Part shown: positions 42,164 to 50,451 of the stretch, piece after piece | Numbering within the stretch: the first letter of the stretch is position 1 | How the letters are laid out: each line of letters starts with the position of its first letter | Source of the DNA: Solobacterium sp. | GTDB lineage: Bacteria; Bacillota_I; Bacilli_A; Erysipelotrichales; Erysipelotrichaceae | DNA length: 64,000 nt | Assembly: GCA_017512725.1 (NCBI GenBank) | Contig: JAFWEW010000037.1 | Coordinates: 38,632-102,631 of the forward strand | Direction: 5' to 3' | Translations under genes and position numbers: made by a program | Notes under the pieces: model-generated | What the model saw: only the letters and a program-made list of their open reading frames with translations | Told to the model about the DNA's origin: nothing | Databases searched by the model: none

Positions 42164-43381
42164 GTGAATCTGAAAACAGGAAAATGGCTGGTGGCAGTAT
42201 CCGGAGGTGCCGATTCCATGGCGCTTCTTTCCATGTGTCTGGAAGAAGGAAGAGACATCGCCTGTGCACATGTAAACTATCATCACCGCCCGCAGGCAGA
42301 GGAAGAAGAGGCATATATCCGTTCTTTCTGCAGCGAACATGGGATCGTCTGCCATGTGGACCGGGAACCATTTGTCTGGGAGGGCAATTTTGAGGCGGCC
42401 GCACGGGAAAAGCGGTATGCTTTTTTTGCGCGCCTTGTAAAGGAATATGGATATTCGGGCGTACTGACCGGGCACCAGAAAGATGATCTGATCGAGACCT
42501 TTCTGATGCAGGAAGAAAAAGGACTGGTTCCGGACTGGTACGGCCTGAAGGAAGAACGCATGATCCACGGGGTAATGGTTTGCCGCCCATTGCTGGGTTA
42601 TACCAAGCAGGAGCTGGAAGACTACTGCCGCACAAGAGGGATCAGGACGTTCTACGATGAAACCAATGGAGACCCCGGTCTGACGCGCAACCGGATCCGC
42701 ATGGAAACGGTCGAAGGGATGAGTCCGTTTGAAAAGGATATGGTCCTGCGGGAAATCCGGCAGAAAAACGCAGTTCTGCAGGAGAGAAGGTGCCGGGTAA
42801 AGGCAGGCATCCGGGAAGGGAAGGTATCCCTTGCGGAATACCGGAAATGGAAGGAAGAAGACCGGCTGACGCTGCTGTATGAAATGCTTTCGGGTACCGT
42901 AAACTATTCCAGAAAAGGGCTTCTGGAAATCGACCGGATCCTTTGCAAAAAAGCGGATTTCCGGATCCCGGCCGGGTCCAGAGAACTGGTGCAGAAAGAC
43001 GGACGGTTTTTTCTGGCAGAACCCGCAGAACCCTATGTGTTTACCGTGGAAACTCCGGAACAGCTGGCAGCGCTTTCCAGCCCGTATTTCCGGATCGAAA
43101 CCGGTGTTCCCGGGGTCCATGCGGTAACCGTGACGGAAGCGGATTTCCCGCTGACGATCCGCAGTGTTCAAAGTGGAGATAAGATCCGGATGCGCTTTGG
43201 CACCAAGCCGGTGCACCGCTTCTTCATCGACCGTCATATTCCGCTGTTTGAACGCACTTCCTGGCCGGTTGTGACAAATGCCGAAAATACGGTAATTCTG
43301 GTTCCGGGACTGGGCTGTGATTGCGGCCATTATTCGAAAAGCCCTACCTTTTCTGTGATACAATTATCGTCGTATGAATAA
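42164..43381 (+). CDS. tilS: tRNA(Ile)-lysidine synthase
   Basis: Modifies C34 of tRNA(Ile2) to lysidine; 405 aa. The PP-loop SGGADSMALL, then HVNYHHRPQAEEEE and the C-terminal domain are present. The GTG at 42164 is the only start that keeps the PP-loop N-terminus; there is no ribosome site. TATGAT (42147-42152) overlaps the stop of the upstream gene, so translation is either leaderless or coupled. tilS-hpt-ftsH is a conserved Bacillota order. Confidence 0.92.
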   Translation: MNLKTGKWLVAVSGGADSMALLSMCLEEGRDIACAHVNYHHRPQAEEEEAYIRSFCSEHGIVCHVDREPFVWEGNFEAAAREKRYAFFARLVKEYGYSGVLTGHQKDDLIETFLMQEEKGLVPDWYGLKEERMIHGVMVCRPLLGYTKQELEDYCRTRGIRTFYDETNGDPGLTRNRIRMETVEGMSPFEKDMVLREIRQKNAVLQERRCRVKAGIREGKVSLAEYRKWKEEDRLTLLYEMLSGTVNYSRKGLLEIDRILCKKADFRIPAGSRELVQKDGRFFLAEPAEPYVFTVETPEQLAALSSPYFRIETGVPGVHAVTVTEADFPLTIRSVQSGDKIRMRFGTKPVHRFFIDRHIPLFERTSWPVVTNAENTVILVPGLGCDCGHYSKSPTFSVIQLSSYE

Positions 43382-43393
43382 ATGGAGGCGGTT

Positions 43394-43939
43394 ATGTCAG
43401 TAAAAGATGAGGTAAAGAAGGTTTTGATTACGGAAGACCAGATCCGTGAACGCTGCCAGGAACTTGGCAGACAGATTACCAAAGAGTATTCTGAACGGAA
43501 TGAAAAACCGCTTCTGGTTGCACTGCTGCGTGGCTCGGTACCGTTTCTTGCGGAACTGATGAAATATATTGATCTCGATATTCAGTATGACTTCATGGAT
43601 GTCACCAGCTATGCCGGTACGAAAAGCACCGGAGATATCCGGATCCTCAAGGATCTTGAGACATCCGCCGAGGGCAAGGATATCCTGATCGTGGAAGATA
43701 TCGTCGATACCGGCCGTACCATCAGCGCTGTAATAGGCATGTTCCGAAACAAAGGCGCAAAGAGCGTCAAAGTTGTCACTCTGCTCGATAAGCCGAGCCG
43801 CCGTGTACTGGATGTCGATGCGGATTATGTCGGTTTCGAGATCGATGATTATTTTGTGGTCGGATTCGGACTGGATTACAACCAGCGGTTCCGGGCACTG
43901 CCGTTCATCGGTATTCCCAAGGAAGAGGTATACCGCTGA
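43394..43939 (+). CDS. hpt: Hypoxanthine phosphoribosyltransferase
   Basis: Purine salvage enzyme, 181 aa. The PRPP loop is ILIVEDIVDTGRTIS; LLRGSVPFLAEL and VGFGLDYNQRFRALPFIG are typical. The ATG at 43394 is preceded by GGAGG; an ATG at 43382 is part of that ribosome site. It directly follows tilS and precedes ftsH by 22 bases. Confidence 0.95.
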   Translation: MSVKDEVKKVLITEDQIRERCQELGRQITKEYSERNEKPLLVALLRGSVPFLAELMKYIDLDIQYDFMDVTSYAGTKSTGDIRILKDLETSAEGKDILIVEDIVDTGRTISAVIGMFRNKGAKSVKVVTLLDKPSRRVLDVDADYVGFEIDDYFVVGFGLDYNQRFRALPFIGIPKEEVYR

Positions 43940-43961
43940 GATTTGTTTGGAGTAAAAAAGA

Positions 43962-45959
43962 ATGCAGAATAAAAACAATAAAAAAATCTGGAACTATCTG
44001 CCGTATCTGATCGTACTGGTTGCGATCTTCAGCCTGTTTTCCCTGAATCAGCCGGCAGCTTCTCAGACCCTGAGTTATGACCAGCTGATGGATGTTCTGG
44101 AAAACAAGAAGGTCGAAGAATCGGTTCTTTCGATTGGTTCGAATGTCATAACGGTCAAGGGCAGTTATAAAGACGGAGAAAAAACAGTCGGTTTCAACGC
44201 AGTGGTCCCAGCAACGGATTCCTCGGTGGAACGGCTCCTGAATTCTCTGGATCATTCGGAACTTTCGATCATGGATGCCGAGGCCAGCAATGCCTTCCGG
44301 GATCTGATGTTCTCCCTGATACCGCTTGTGGTTGTGATTATCATGGGTGTCTGGATGATGAACCGGATGAACGGTGCCGGAAGTGCCAATGCCAAGGCAT
44401 TTGAGTTCGGAAAATCCAAAGCACGTCTGGAGAATAAGACCAAGGTCAGATTTGATGATGTCGCCGGCTGTGATGAAGAAAAGCAGGAAATGGCAGAGAT
44501 CATCGATTATCTGAAATATCCGGCGAAGTTCAAGAAGATGGGTGCGCGGATCCCGAAGGGAATCCTGCTGTGCGGTCATCCCGGTACCGGTAAGACCCTG
44601 CTTGCCAAGGCAGTTGCCGGGGAAGCCAATGTGCCGTTCTATTCCATCTCCGGTTCCGATTTTGTCGAAATGTTTGTCGGTGTCGGTGCGAGCCGTGTCC
44701 GTGACATGTTCCACCACGCAAAGCAGACTGCACCATGCATTATATTTATCGATGAAATCGATGCGGTTGGCCGTCAGAGAGGCGCCGGTTTCGGCGGCGG
44801 TCATGATGAACGCGAGCAGACGCTGAACCAGCTCCTTGTTGAGATGGACGGCATGCAGGACAACAGCGGCATTGTTGTCATCGCTGCGACCAACCGTCCG
44901 GACGTTCTTGACCCTGCGCTCCTGCGTGCTGGCCGGTTTGACCGGCAGATCACGGTTGCGCTTCCCGACCGGAAGGGAAGAGAAGCGATCCTCCGGGTCC
45001 ATGCCCGGAACAAAAAGATCGCCAAGGATGTCGATCTTGGTGCGCTGGCCAAGCGGACGCCCGGCTTCTCCGGTGCGGACCTTGAAAATGTGCTGAATGA
45101 AGCCGCGATCCTTGCGGTAAGAGACCGGGTGGAAGAAATCGGTATGGTACAGATTGATGAAGCAATCGACCGCGTCATGATGGGACCGGCGAAAAAGAGC
45201 CGTACCTATGATGAGAAGACGAAAAAGCTTGTGGCTTATCACGAGGCAGGACATGCGATCATCGGCCTGTTTCTGGAAAATGCCCAGGTTGTTCAGAAAG
45301 TTACGATCATCCCGCGCGGTCAGGCAGGCGGCTATAACCTGATGACCCCGAAGGAAGAAAAGATGCTGAATACGAAGAGCGATCTGCTTGCGACGATCAC
45401 ATCCTATATGGGCGGACGTACGGCGGAAGAAATGTTCTTCGACGATGTGACGACCGGCGCATCCAACGATATCGAACGGGCGACCAATCTTGCCAAGGAT
45501 ATGGTTACACTCTACGGTATGTCGGATCTTGGCCCGATCAAATACAACAGCGGTTCCGAGAATGTATTCCTCGGTCGTGACTACAACAGCCCGAACAATG
45601 TCAGCGGTCAGGTCGCGTTTGAAATCGACGAAGAAGTCCGCAAGATCGTAAACGGCTGCCATGACAAGGCACGGGAAATCATCGAGGCGCATAAGGAAGA
45701 GCTCATCCGCATCGCGGAAGCGCTTGTTGAGTATGAGACCCTTACTTCCGAGCAGATCGGAAAAGTGATCCGCGGGGAATCCATTGAAGAAGACTTTGCC
45801 CCGAAGGCAGCCGCTCCAACTCCGGAACCGGAGAAGAAAGCGGAAGCTGGAACGGAAGAAAAGCCGGCAGAAGGTTCGGAAACCAAACCGGCGGAGGGAT
45901 CGGAAGCGAAGCCGGCTGAGCCCGCAGAGAACGGACCGGATCCAAAAACAGAAGCCTGA
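43962..45959 (+). CDS. ftsH: ATP-dependent zinc metalloprotease FtsH
   Basis: 665-aa membrane AAA+ protease. Two membrane segments (about 12-28 and 115-132) flank a short outer domain. Walker A is GHPGTGKT (205-212; GPPGTGKT is usual), Walker B IIFIDEID (261-267), the zinc site HEAGH (427-431). The last 50 residues are a Pro/Glu/Lys-rich tail with three degenerate copies of KPAEGSE. It degrades membrane and regulatory proteins. GGAG precedes the ATG with a long spacer. Confidence 0.96.
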   Translation: MQNKNNKKIWNYLPYLIVLVAIFSLFSLNQPAASQTLSYDQLMDVLENKKVEESVLSIGSNVITVKGSYKDGEKTVGFNAVVPATDSSVERLLNSLDHSELSIMDAEASNAFRDLMFSLIPLVVVIIMGVWMMNRMNGAGSANAKAFEFGKSKARLENKTKVRFDDVAGCDEEKQEMAEIIDYLKYPAKFKKMGARIPKGILLCGHPGTGKTLLAKAVAGEANVPFYSISGSDFVEMFVGVGASRVRDMFHHAKQTAPCIIFIDEIDAVGRQRGAGFGGGHDEREQTLNQLLVEMDGMQDNSGIVVIAATNRPDVLDPALLRAGRFDRQITVALPDRKGREAILRVHARNKKIAKDVDLGALAKRTPGFSGADLENVLNEAAILAVRDRVEEIGMVQIDEAIDRVMMGPAKKSRTYDEKTKKLVAYHEAGHAIIGLFLENAQVVQKVTIIPRGQAGGYNLMTPKEEKMLNTKSDLLATITSYMGGRTAEEMFFDDVTTGASNDIERATNLAKDMVTLYGMSDLGPIKYNSGSENVFLGRDYNSPNNVSGQVAFEIDEEVRKIVNGCHDKAREIIEAHKEELIRIAEALVEYETLTSEQIGKVIRGESIEEDFAPKAAAPTPEPEKKAEAGTEEKPAEGSETKPAEGSEAKPAEPAENGPDPKTEA

Positions 45960-46024
45960 GAAGAGGGGTAATACCCAATGCAGGTGAGTTAAGCCGATTG
46001 ACAATTGGAATTGCCAAAACACAA

Positions 46025-46065
46025 ACCGATTGAGGTTCTTAGAAATAAGAACTGATCGGTTTTTT
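46025..46065 (+). terminator. ftsH terminator
   Basis: ACCGAT outer stem with ATCGGT and GTTCTT/AAGAAC inner stem, followed by TTTTT. It marks the end of the conserved tilS-hpt-ftsH unit; transposase remnant sequence begins right behind it. Confidence 0.85.
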
Positions 46066-46069
46066 CGTT

Positions 46070-46336
46070 CTGAGCGAGTCAAACGAGCGTATTAACAATC
46101 CTTTGGTGACATCGAATAAGATGGAAACCTCTGAGGCATTGGATATATACCGGGACAAAGATGCGATCGAGAAGATGTTCCGGCATGAAAGAGTGGGATG
46201 GACTTTGGTCACGCTGGAATATAGAGCGGGGGAGCCGCCTGAATCGAACGTATTCCTGACATTTATTGCAGGAATCATACGGAACGAAATATTTCAGAAT
46301 ACGAAAACACTGAGGCTGGAAGAGTGGAATGGCTAA
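46070..46336 (+). pseudogene. C-terminal remnant of a DDE transposase (IS1634/IS4-like)
   Basis: An open stretch of about 88 codons without a proper start. It contains ALDIYRDKDAIEKMF, the Y-R-x-K-D-x-x-E-K-x-F pattern of the catalytic C-terminal region (YREK motif) in IS1634/IS4-type transposases, and then FLTFIAGIIRNEIF, the typical following helix. The catalytic N-terminal two thirds are missing and no terminal repeats could be matched. It is the scar of an element inserted behind the ftsH terminator. Confidence 0.6.
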
Positions 46337-46643
46337 AACTATCCACTTTTTCTGGCGAGTTATAAAATTAGCGAAGCTGTGTATGAAAAGCATTTCAGCA
46401 GTCTGATTGCCTATAAGGTGTAATATTGTATTAACGTGATTTCTTTCCCTTGTTTTTTCCCATATCAGCATTCGTAAAGTGCCATGAGATGATATAACCC
46501 AAGGGAAAAACATAAGGAAACTAAAGCATCTGCAGATTTCGTATTTATAAGGGTCTGCGGATGATGAAAGAACAAAATGTATCGAGTTACAAAATCCTTG
46601 GGAATGGTTCATTCCCAATTCATATTTGTGAGGAGTTAAAGAA
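46337..46643. other. A/T-rich intergenic region with inverted repeats
   Basis: 307 bases without a credible gene. It contains TTTCCCTTG (46444-46452) and its complement CAAGGGAAA (46500-46508), and a perfect TTGGGAATG-GTT-CATTCCCAA repeat (46598-46618) just before the ribosome site of the amidohydrolase gene. It is more A/T-rich than the flanking operons and probably holds the promoter of that gene. Confidence 0.5.
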
Positions 46644-47942
46644 ATGAAATATGCATTTACAAATGGAATCATTCTTGACGGAACAAAAGAAATGGAGCCT
46701 GTTTACGGCAAAACAGTGCTGACAGACGGAGATCGGATCGTGGATATCGTAACCGATGAAGCACCCTTTGCGGACTGCGAAATCATTGACCTGCATGGCG
46801 CTTATCTGCTTCCGGGACTGATCGATCTCCATGTTCATCTTGCACTGTCCGGGAAACCTCCGAAACCGAAGAAAAACAGCAAGCCGGTGAACTATGAAAA
46901 ACTATATAAGCTGCTTACAGGGAATGCCCTGATCAGAATGGCCGTAAAACGGCTGGTTGCCTCTTATGCCAGAACCGAAGTGATGAGCGGAGTAACCACA
47001 ATCAGAACCGTTGGCGGTGTGATGGATTTTGATGCACAGGTTCGTGATCTGATCATGGAAGGCAAACTGATTGGACCGCGTATCATCGCATCCAACACGG
47101 GCATCTCAGTTCCAGGCGGACATTTTGCCGGTTCGATTGCGACTGCCGTAAGTTCCCCGGAGGAAGCGGCGGCGCTTGTCCGAAAGATATCCGGAACAAA
47201 ACCCGATCTGATCAAGCTGATGATCACTGGAGGTGTAATGGATTCTGATGAGGAAGGAATGCCGGGAGCGCTGAAGATGTCACCGGAGATTGTGAAAGCA
47301 GCCTGTGATGAAGCTCACAGACTCGGATATGTCGTAGCTGCACATGTTGAGAGTTCGGAAGGAGTAAAAGTGGCTCTGGAAAACGGAGTCGATACGATCG
47401 AACACGGTGCGAAGCTCTCAGATGAAATAATTCAGCTGTTTAAGGAAAGAAAGGCCGTCGATATTTGTACTTTATCTCCAGCGATTCCTTACGCTGAATT
47501 CACACTTGAAGAAAGCCACGCTTCCCTGGCCGCAAAAAAGAACGGCCGTGTCGTTCTGGACGGAATCATCGACTGTGCAAAAGCATGCATAGAAAACAAT
47601 ATTCCAGTTGGATTAGGGAGTGACGTGAGCTGTCCGTTTGTTGTTCATTACAATTTCTGGAGGGAGCTGTGCTATTTCAACCGATATATCGGCCGGTCCA
47701 CACAGGAAACACTTTACAGGGCTACGCTGGGAAACGCTGCGATTGCAGGAATCGATAAAGAGACCGGCAGTATTGAAGTTGGAAAATGTGCGGATATGAT
47801 CGTTGTGAACGAGAATCCTCTCGATGATCTTTCTTCGCTCAGAAACATAACGATGGTGATTGCAAGAGGAAATCTGATCCGTAAGCCCAAGCACAGGAAT
47901 ATTAACGGGATTGACGAGATACTGGATCGCTATATGCATTAA
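46644..47942 (+). CDS. Amidohydrolase-superfamily metal-dependent hydrolase
   Basis: A 432-aa cytosolic TIM-barrel amidohydrolase of the imidazolonepropionase/Xaa-dipeptidase-like group. Metal residues: HVH in LIDLHVHLA, the Lys in DLIKLMITGG (carboxylated Lys candidate), His in VAAHVESSEG and EHGAK, and the Asp in GLGSDVSCP. The C-terminal GSIEVGKCADMIVV is the usual beta-sandwich closure. The substrate could be a dipeptide, N-acyl amino acid or cyclic amide. TGAGGAG precedes the ATG. It lies behind transposase debris, which suggests acquisition. Confidence 0.85.
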   Translation: MKYAFTNGIILDGTKEMEPVYGKTVLTDGDRIVDIVTDEAPFADCEIIDLHGAYLLPGLIDLHVHLALSGKPPKPKKNSKPVNYEKLYKLLTGNALIRMAVKRLVASYARTEVMSGVTTIRTVGGVMDFDAQVRDLIMEGKLIGPRIIASNTGISVPGGHFAGSIATAVSSPEEAAALVRKISGTKPDLIKLMITGGVMDSDEEGMPGALKMSPEIVKAACDEAHRLGYVVAAHVESSEGVKVALENGVDTIEHGAKLSDEIIQLFKERKAVDICTLSPAIPYAEFTLEESHASLAAKKNGRVVLDGIIDCAKACIENNIPVGLGSDVSCPFVVHYNFWRELCYFNRYIGRSTQETLYRATLGNAAIAGIDKETGSIEVGKCADMIVVNENPLDDLSSLRNITMVIARGNLIRKPKHRNINGIDEILDRYMH

Positions 47943-48146
47943 GAGAACAATTTGATTTCTGCGATCTAAAAAGTTTTCTTTCAATTTGCTTATAACCGCG
48001 AAAGAATCTCCTCATATTATTTGAAAAAGCTGAATTACAATTTGGAACATAGACAAGAGACACATACAACGGTGAATTCATCCCCGACTTACAGAAGTTC
48101 GGGGACTTCTCGGAGCGTTTGTTAAAATAAGATAAGCAGGCCTTTG
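47943..48146. other. Intergenic region between the two amidohydrolase genes
   Basis: 204 bases with no supported gene; TAAAAT (about 48124) may be the -10 for the small ORF at 48147. No strong terminator for the upstream gene was found. Confidence 0.4.
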
Positions 48147-48296
48147 ATGAAGGGAACCTTTATGAATGGGATTAGCAACGAAAAGGACAACCATATAATT
48201 GAAGAACAGGCGGAAACGATTCGCCTTTTTACCGATCTGACGAACGCTGGAAGCTGGGTTATTAGTTTTGCGTCAGATGGGCTTTTAAAAAACTAG
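48147..48296 (+). pseudogene. 49-aa truncated ORF resembling the start of a PAS/sensor protein
   Basis: ATG at 48147, TAG at 48294-48296. After a polar start (ISNEKDNHIIEEQAETI) the end reads LFTDLTNAGSWVISFASDG, which resembles the first strands of a PAS domain in diguanylate cyclases and histidine kinases. It then stops. It is probably the N-terminal stump of a deleted sensor gene, left by the rearrangement that brought the amidohydrolases together. Confidence 0.35.
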
Positions 48297-48328
48297 TAGG
48301 TTAATCACAAACAGGAGAGTATGAAGAA

Positions 48329-49912
48329 ATGAAAACATTGTTTAAAAACGGAATGATCTATGACGGATCGGATGCGAAGCCGTATGGCGGGGATGTACTG
48401 ATCGAAGATGATGTAATCGTCAAGGCTGGGGGAACAATCGATGATTCCGCAGATGAAATCATCGATCTGAAGGGCGCGGCCATCTGTCCGGGACTGATTG
48501 ACGCGCATTCTCATAATGATTTTTTCTATGATTACGATGACGCGGAGAAGTATTATAAGCCGTTTATTGAACAGGGTATCACGACACAGATAACAGGGAA
48601 CTGCAGCTTTTCTCCGTTTGGATCGGATGAGAATACACCCTATCGCGAGAAGATTGGAGGAGGGCTCTTTGACGCAAAGAAGCCATGCAGTTTTGCGGAA
48701 TTCAAGAAGCGGGCTGAAAACAGACTTTATGTAAACATGGTTCCGCTGATTGGCCAGGGTTCCGTGCGTGCAGGCATTGCCGGATATGATCCGGCTCCGT
48801 TTACACCGGAACAGATTGAACAGGAACTGTCGCATGTACGCGAAGCGATGGAAGGCGGTGCGTTCGGAGGATCCTTTGGGTTCATGTATGAACCGGACCG
48901 TTATGCAAGAGAAGATGAGATTGTTGCGTTCGCAAAGGAAATCGCGAAGTATGACGGTATCGTAACGATTCATCCGCGCGCATGTTCTATCGTCAGCGCA
49001 GACTATCCGCTCTTCACAAAGAAATCCCATCTTGAACTTGGTCTTGATGAAGCAGTCGACATCATGAACAAGTCCGGCTGCCGTCTGGAATACAGTCACC
49101 TCATCTTTACCGGGCAGAGAAGCTGGAAGCTGCTCGACAACATGCTTGCGACATTCCGTCGGGAGAAGAACAACGGAAAGGATATCGCATTTGACAACTA
49201 TGCGTTCCATTACGGTGCATCAGTCATTACGGTTGTATTCCCGGAATGGTATGCTCAGCTGACAAAAGAGGAAGCCGCAAAACCGTTCAACCGGTTCAAG
49301 CTTCAGCTGACGATTCTAATGTACCGCAAGGTTCTTGGAATTGACTGGGATGATATGGTTGTGGCTTATATTTCAGATGAACATCCGGAGTATGAAGGCA
49401 AGACGATTCCGCAGTGCGCAGCCGAGGAGGGTCTCTCAAATCTCGATATGTATCTCAAACTTGTGGATCTGTCCAACCGCGCCGGCAGTATCTACCTTGG
49501 AAAATACTACAACGATGAAATCGTTCACCGCCTGATGGAAGATGACCTCTCTGTCTTTATGACGGACGCATGGGTGGTTGAAAAGGGACTTCAGAATATC
49601 GCTGCGTTCCAGACATTCCCACAGTTCTTTGTTCTGGCAAAGCGCTATGGAATTCCATATCAGAACATTGTTCATAAAATGACCGGAAAGACGGCAGACC
49701 GCTACCGCATTCCGGAGCGCGGGTATCTGAAACCCGGATACAAGGCAGACATCACGGTGCTGGATTTCGACCGTATCACCGTGAATGAATCCAAACCGGA
49801 TACGAAACCGGAGGGAATTGTCCATGTTTATATAAATGGAAAAGCAATTCTGAAGAACGGCGAATACCAGGGTGGCTGTGCCGGAAAGGTTGTATTGAAG
49901 AACCGGTCCTGA
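48329..49912 (+). CDS. N-acyl-D-amino-acid deacylase-family amidohydrolase
   Basis: A 527-aa amidohydrolase of the D-aminoacylase group. AICPGLIDAHSHNDFF carries the HxH metal motif; TTQITGNCSFSPFG supplies the Cys that ligates zinc in D-aminoacylases. Further on are GGSFGFMYEPDRYA, a His in TIHPRACS, SHLIFTGQ and the Asp in FMTDAW; the C-terminal GYLKPGYKADITVLDF closes the small domain. It would release D-amino acids from N-acyl forms. AGGAGAG precedes the ATG. It pairs with the amidohydrolase at 46644 in a possible catabolic islet. Confidence 0.88.
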   Translation: MKTLFKNGMIYDGSDAKPYGGDVLIEDDVIVKAGGTIDDSADEIIDLKGAAICPGLIDAHSHNDFFYDYDDAEKYYKPFIEQGITTQITGNCSFSPFGSDENTPYREKIGGGLFDAKKPCSFAEFKKRAENRLYVNMVPLIGQGSVRAGIAGYDPAPFTPEQIEQELSHVREAMEGGAFGGSFGFMYEPDRYAREDEIVAFAKEIAKYDGIVTIHPRACSIVSADYPLFTKKSHLELGLDEAVDIMNKSGCRLEYSHLIFTGQRSWKLLDNMLATFRREKNNGKDIAFDNYAFHYGASVITVVFPEWYAQLTKEEAAKPFNRFKLQLTILMYRKVLGIDWDDMVVAYISDEHPEYEGKTIPQCAAEEGLSNLDMYLKLVDLSNRAGSIYLGKYYNDEIVHRLMEDDLSVFMTDAWVVEKGLQNIAAFQTFPQFFVLAKRYGIPYQNIVHKMTGKTADRYRIPERGYLKPGYKADITVLDFDRITVNESKPDTKPEGIVHVYINGKAILKNGEYQGGCAGKVVLKNRS

Positions 49913-49935
49913 GCTGCCGCATCAAACCTGTAAAT

Positions 49936-49958
49936 CCGGATCACGGTCCGGTTTTTTT
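49936..49958 (+). terminator. Terminator of the D-aminoacylase-like gene
   Basis: CCGGA-TCACGG-TCCGG followed by T7. Confidence 0.85.
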
Positions 49959-50055
49959 GTTCGTTAATCACAGTTGTCAGGCAGCTTTATTTACTTGCGT
50001 TGGGGTAAAACCTTCTTCTTTTTTTGGGCACTCGTGTACAATAAGAACGGTAACT

Positions 50056-50451
50056 ATGAAAGAAACAACCGACAGTCTGAAAACAATCTCAGCGATCCTG
50101 ATGGGAGCGGCCGGCAGCGTACTGATGGCGGCGGTGACGATCGCCGTACTGAGTCAGGAAGGCACATTGGGAGATACTCTGCCGCTGATCCTTCTGATCA
50201 TCATCAGTGCAGGGATACCATGGTGTTTTGACTCCATTGCGAAACGGGGAATGAATCCGATCCTGGCGGAAGGAATCATGATTGTTCTTTCCTTCGGCAT
50301 TTGTGTGCTGTTTGCCGGCATTGTTTCTAAAACAGATCATACCCGCGGGGTATTGATCACCCGGATCCTTGTGATCCATGGCATCTCCCTTGCGGTTACG
50401 GCAGTGCGCTGGGGGATCCATTACCATCAAAAAGGAAAGGAAGAGTCATGA
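50056..50451 (+). CDS. Four-span membrane protein of unknown function
   Basis: 131 aa with four hydrophobic segments and a basic C-terminus. No motif was recognised. The ATG at 50056 is chosen over an upstream TTG because TACAAT (50037-50042) lies 13 bases before it; no ribosome site is present. It overlaps the GH2 gene by ATGA, so the membrane protein may have a role linked to that operon. Confidence 0.7.
   Translation: MKETTDSLKTISAILMGAAGSVLMAAVTIAVLSQEGTLGDTLPLILLIIISAGIPWCFDSIAKRGMNPILAEGIMIVLSFGICVLFAGIVSKTDHTRGVLITRILVIHGISLAVTAVRWGIHYHQKGKEES

Noticed and set aside
46049..46069. Extension of the transposase fragment upstream (frame reading GFFVL)
   Set aside because: These bases form the stem and T-tract of the ftsH terminator; similarity to the transposase there is likely chance.
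43905..46082. 725-codon open frame on the minus strand opposite ftsH
   Set aside because: It mirrors ftsH and hpt in the complementary frame and shows no protein motif or ribosome site; ftsH is certain.
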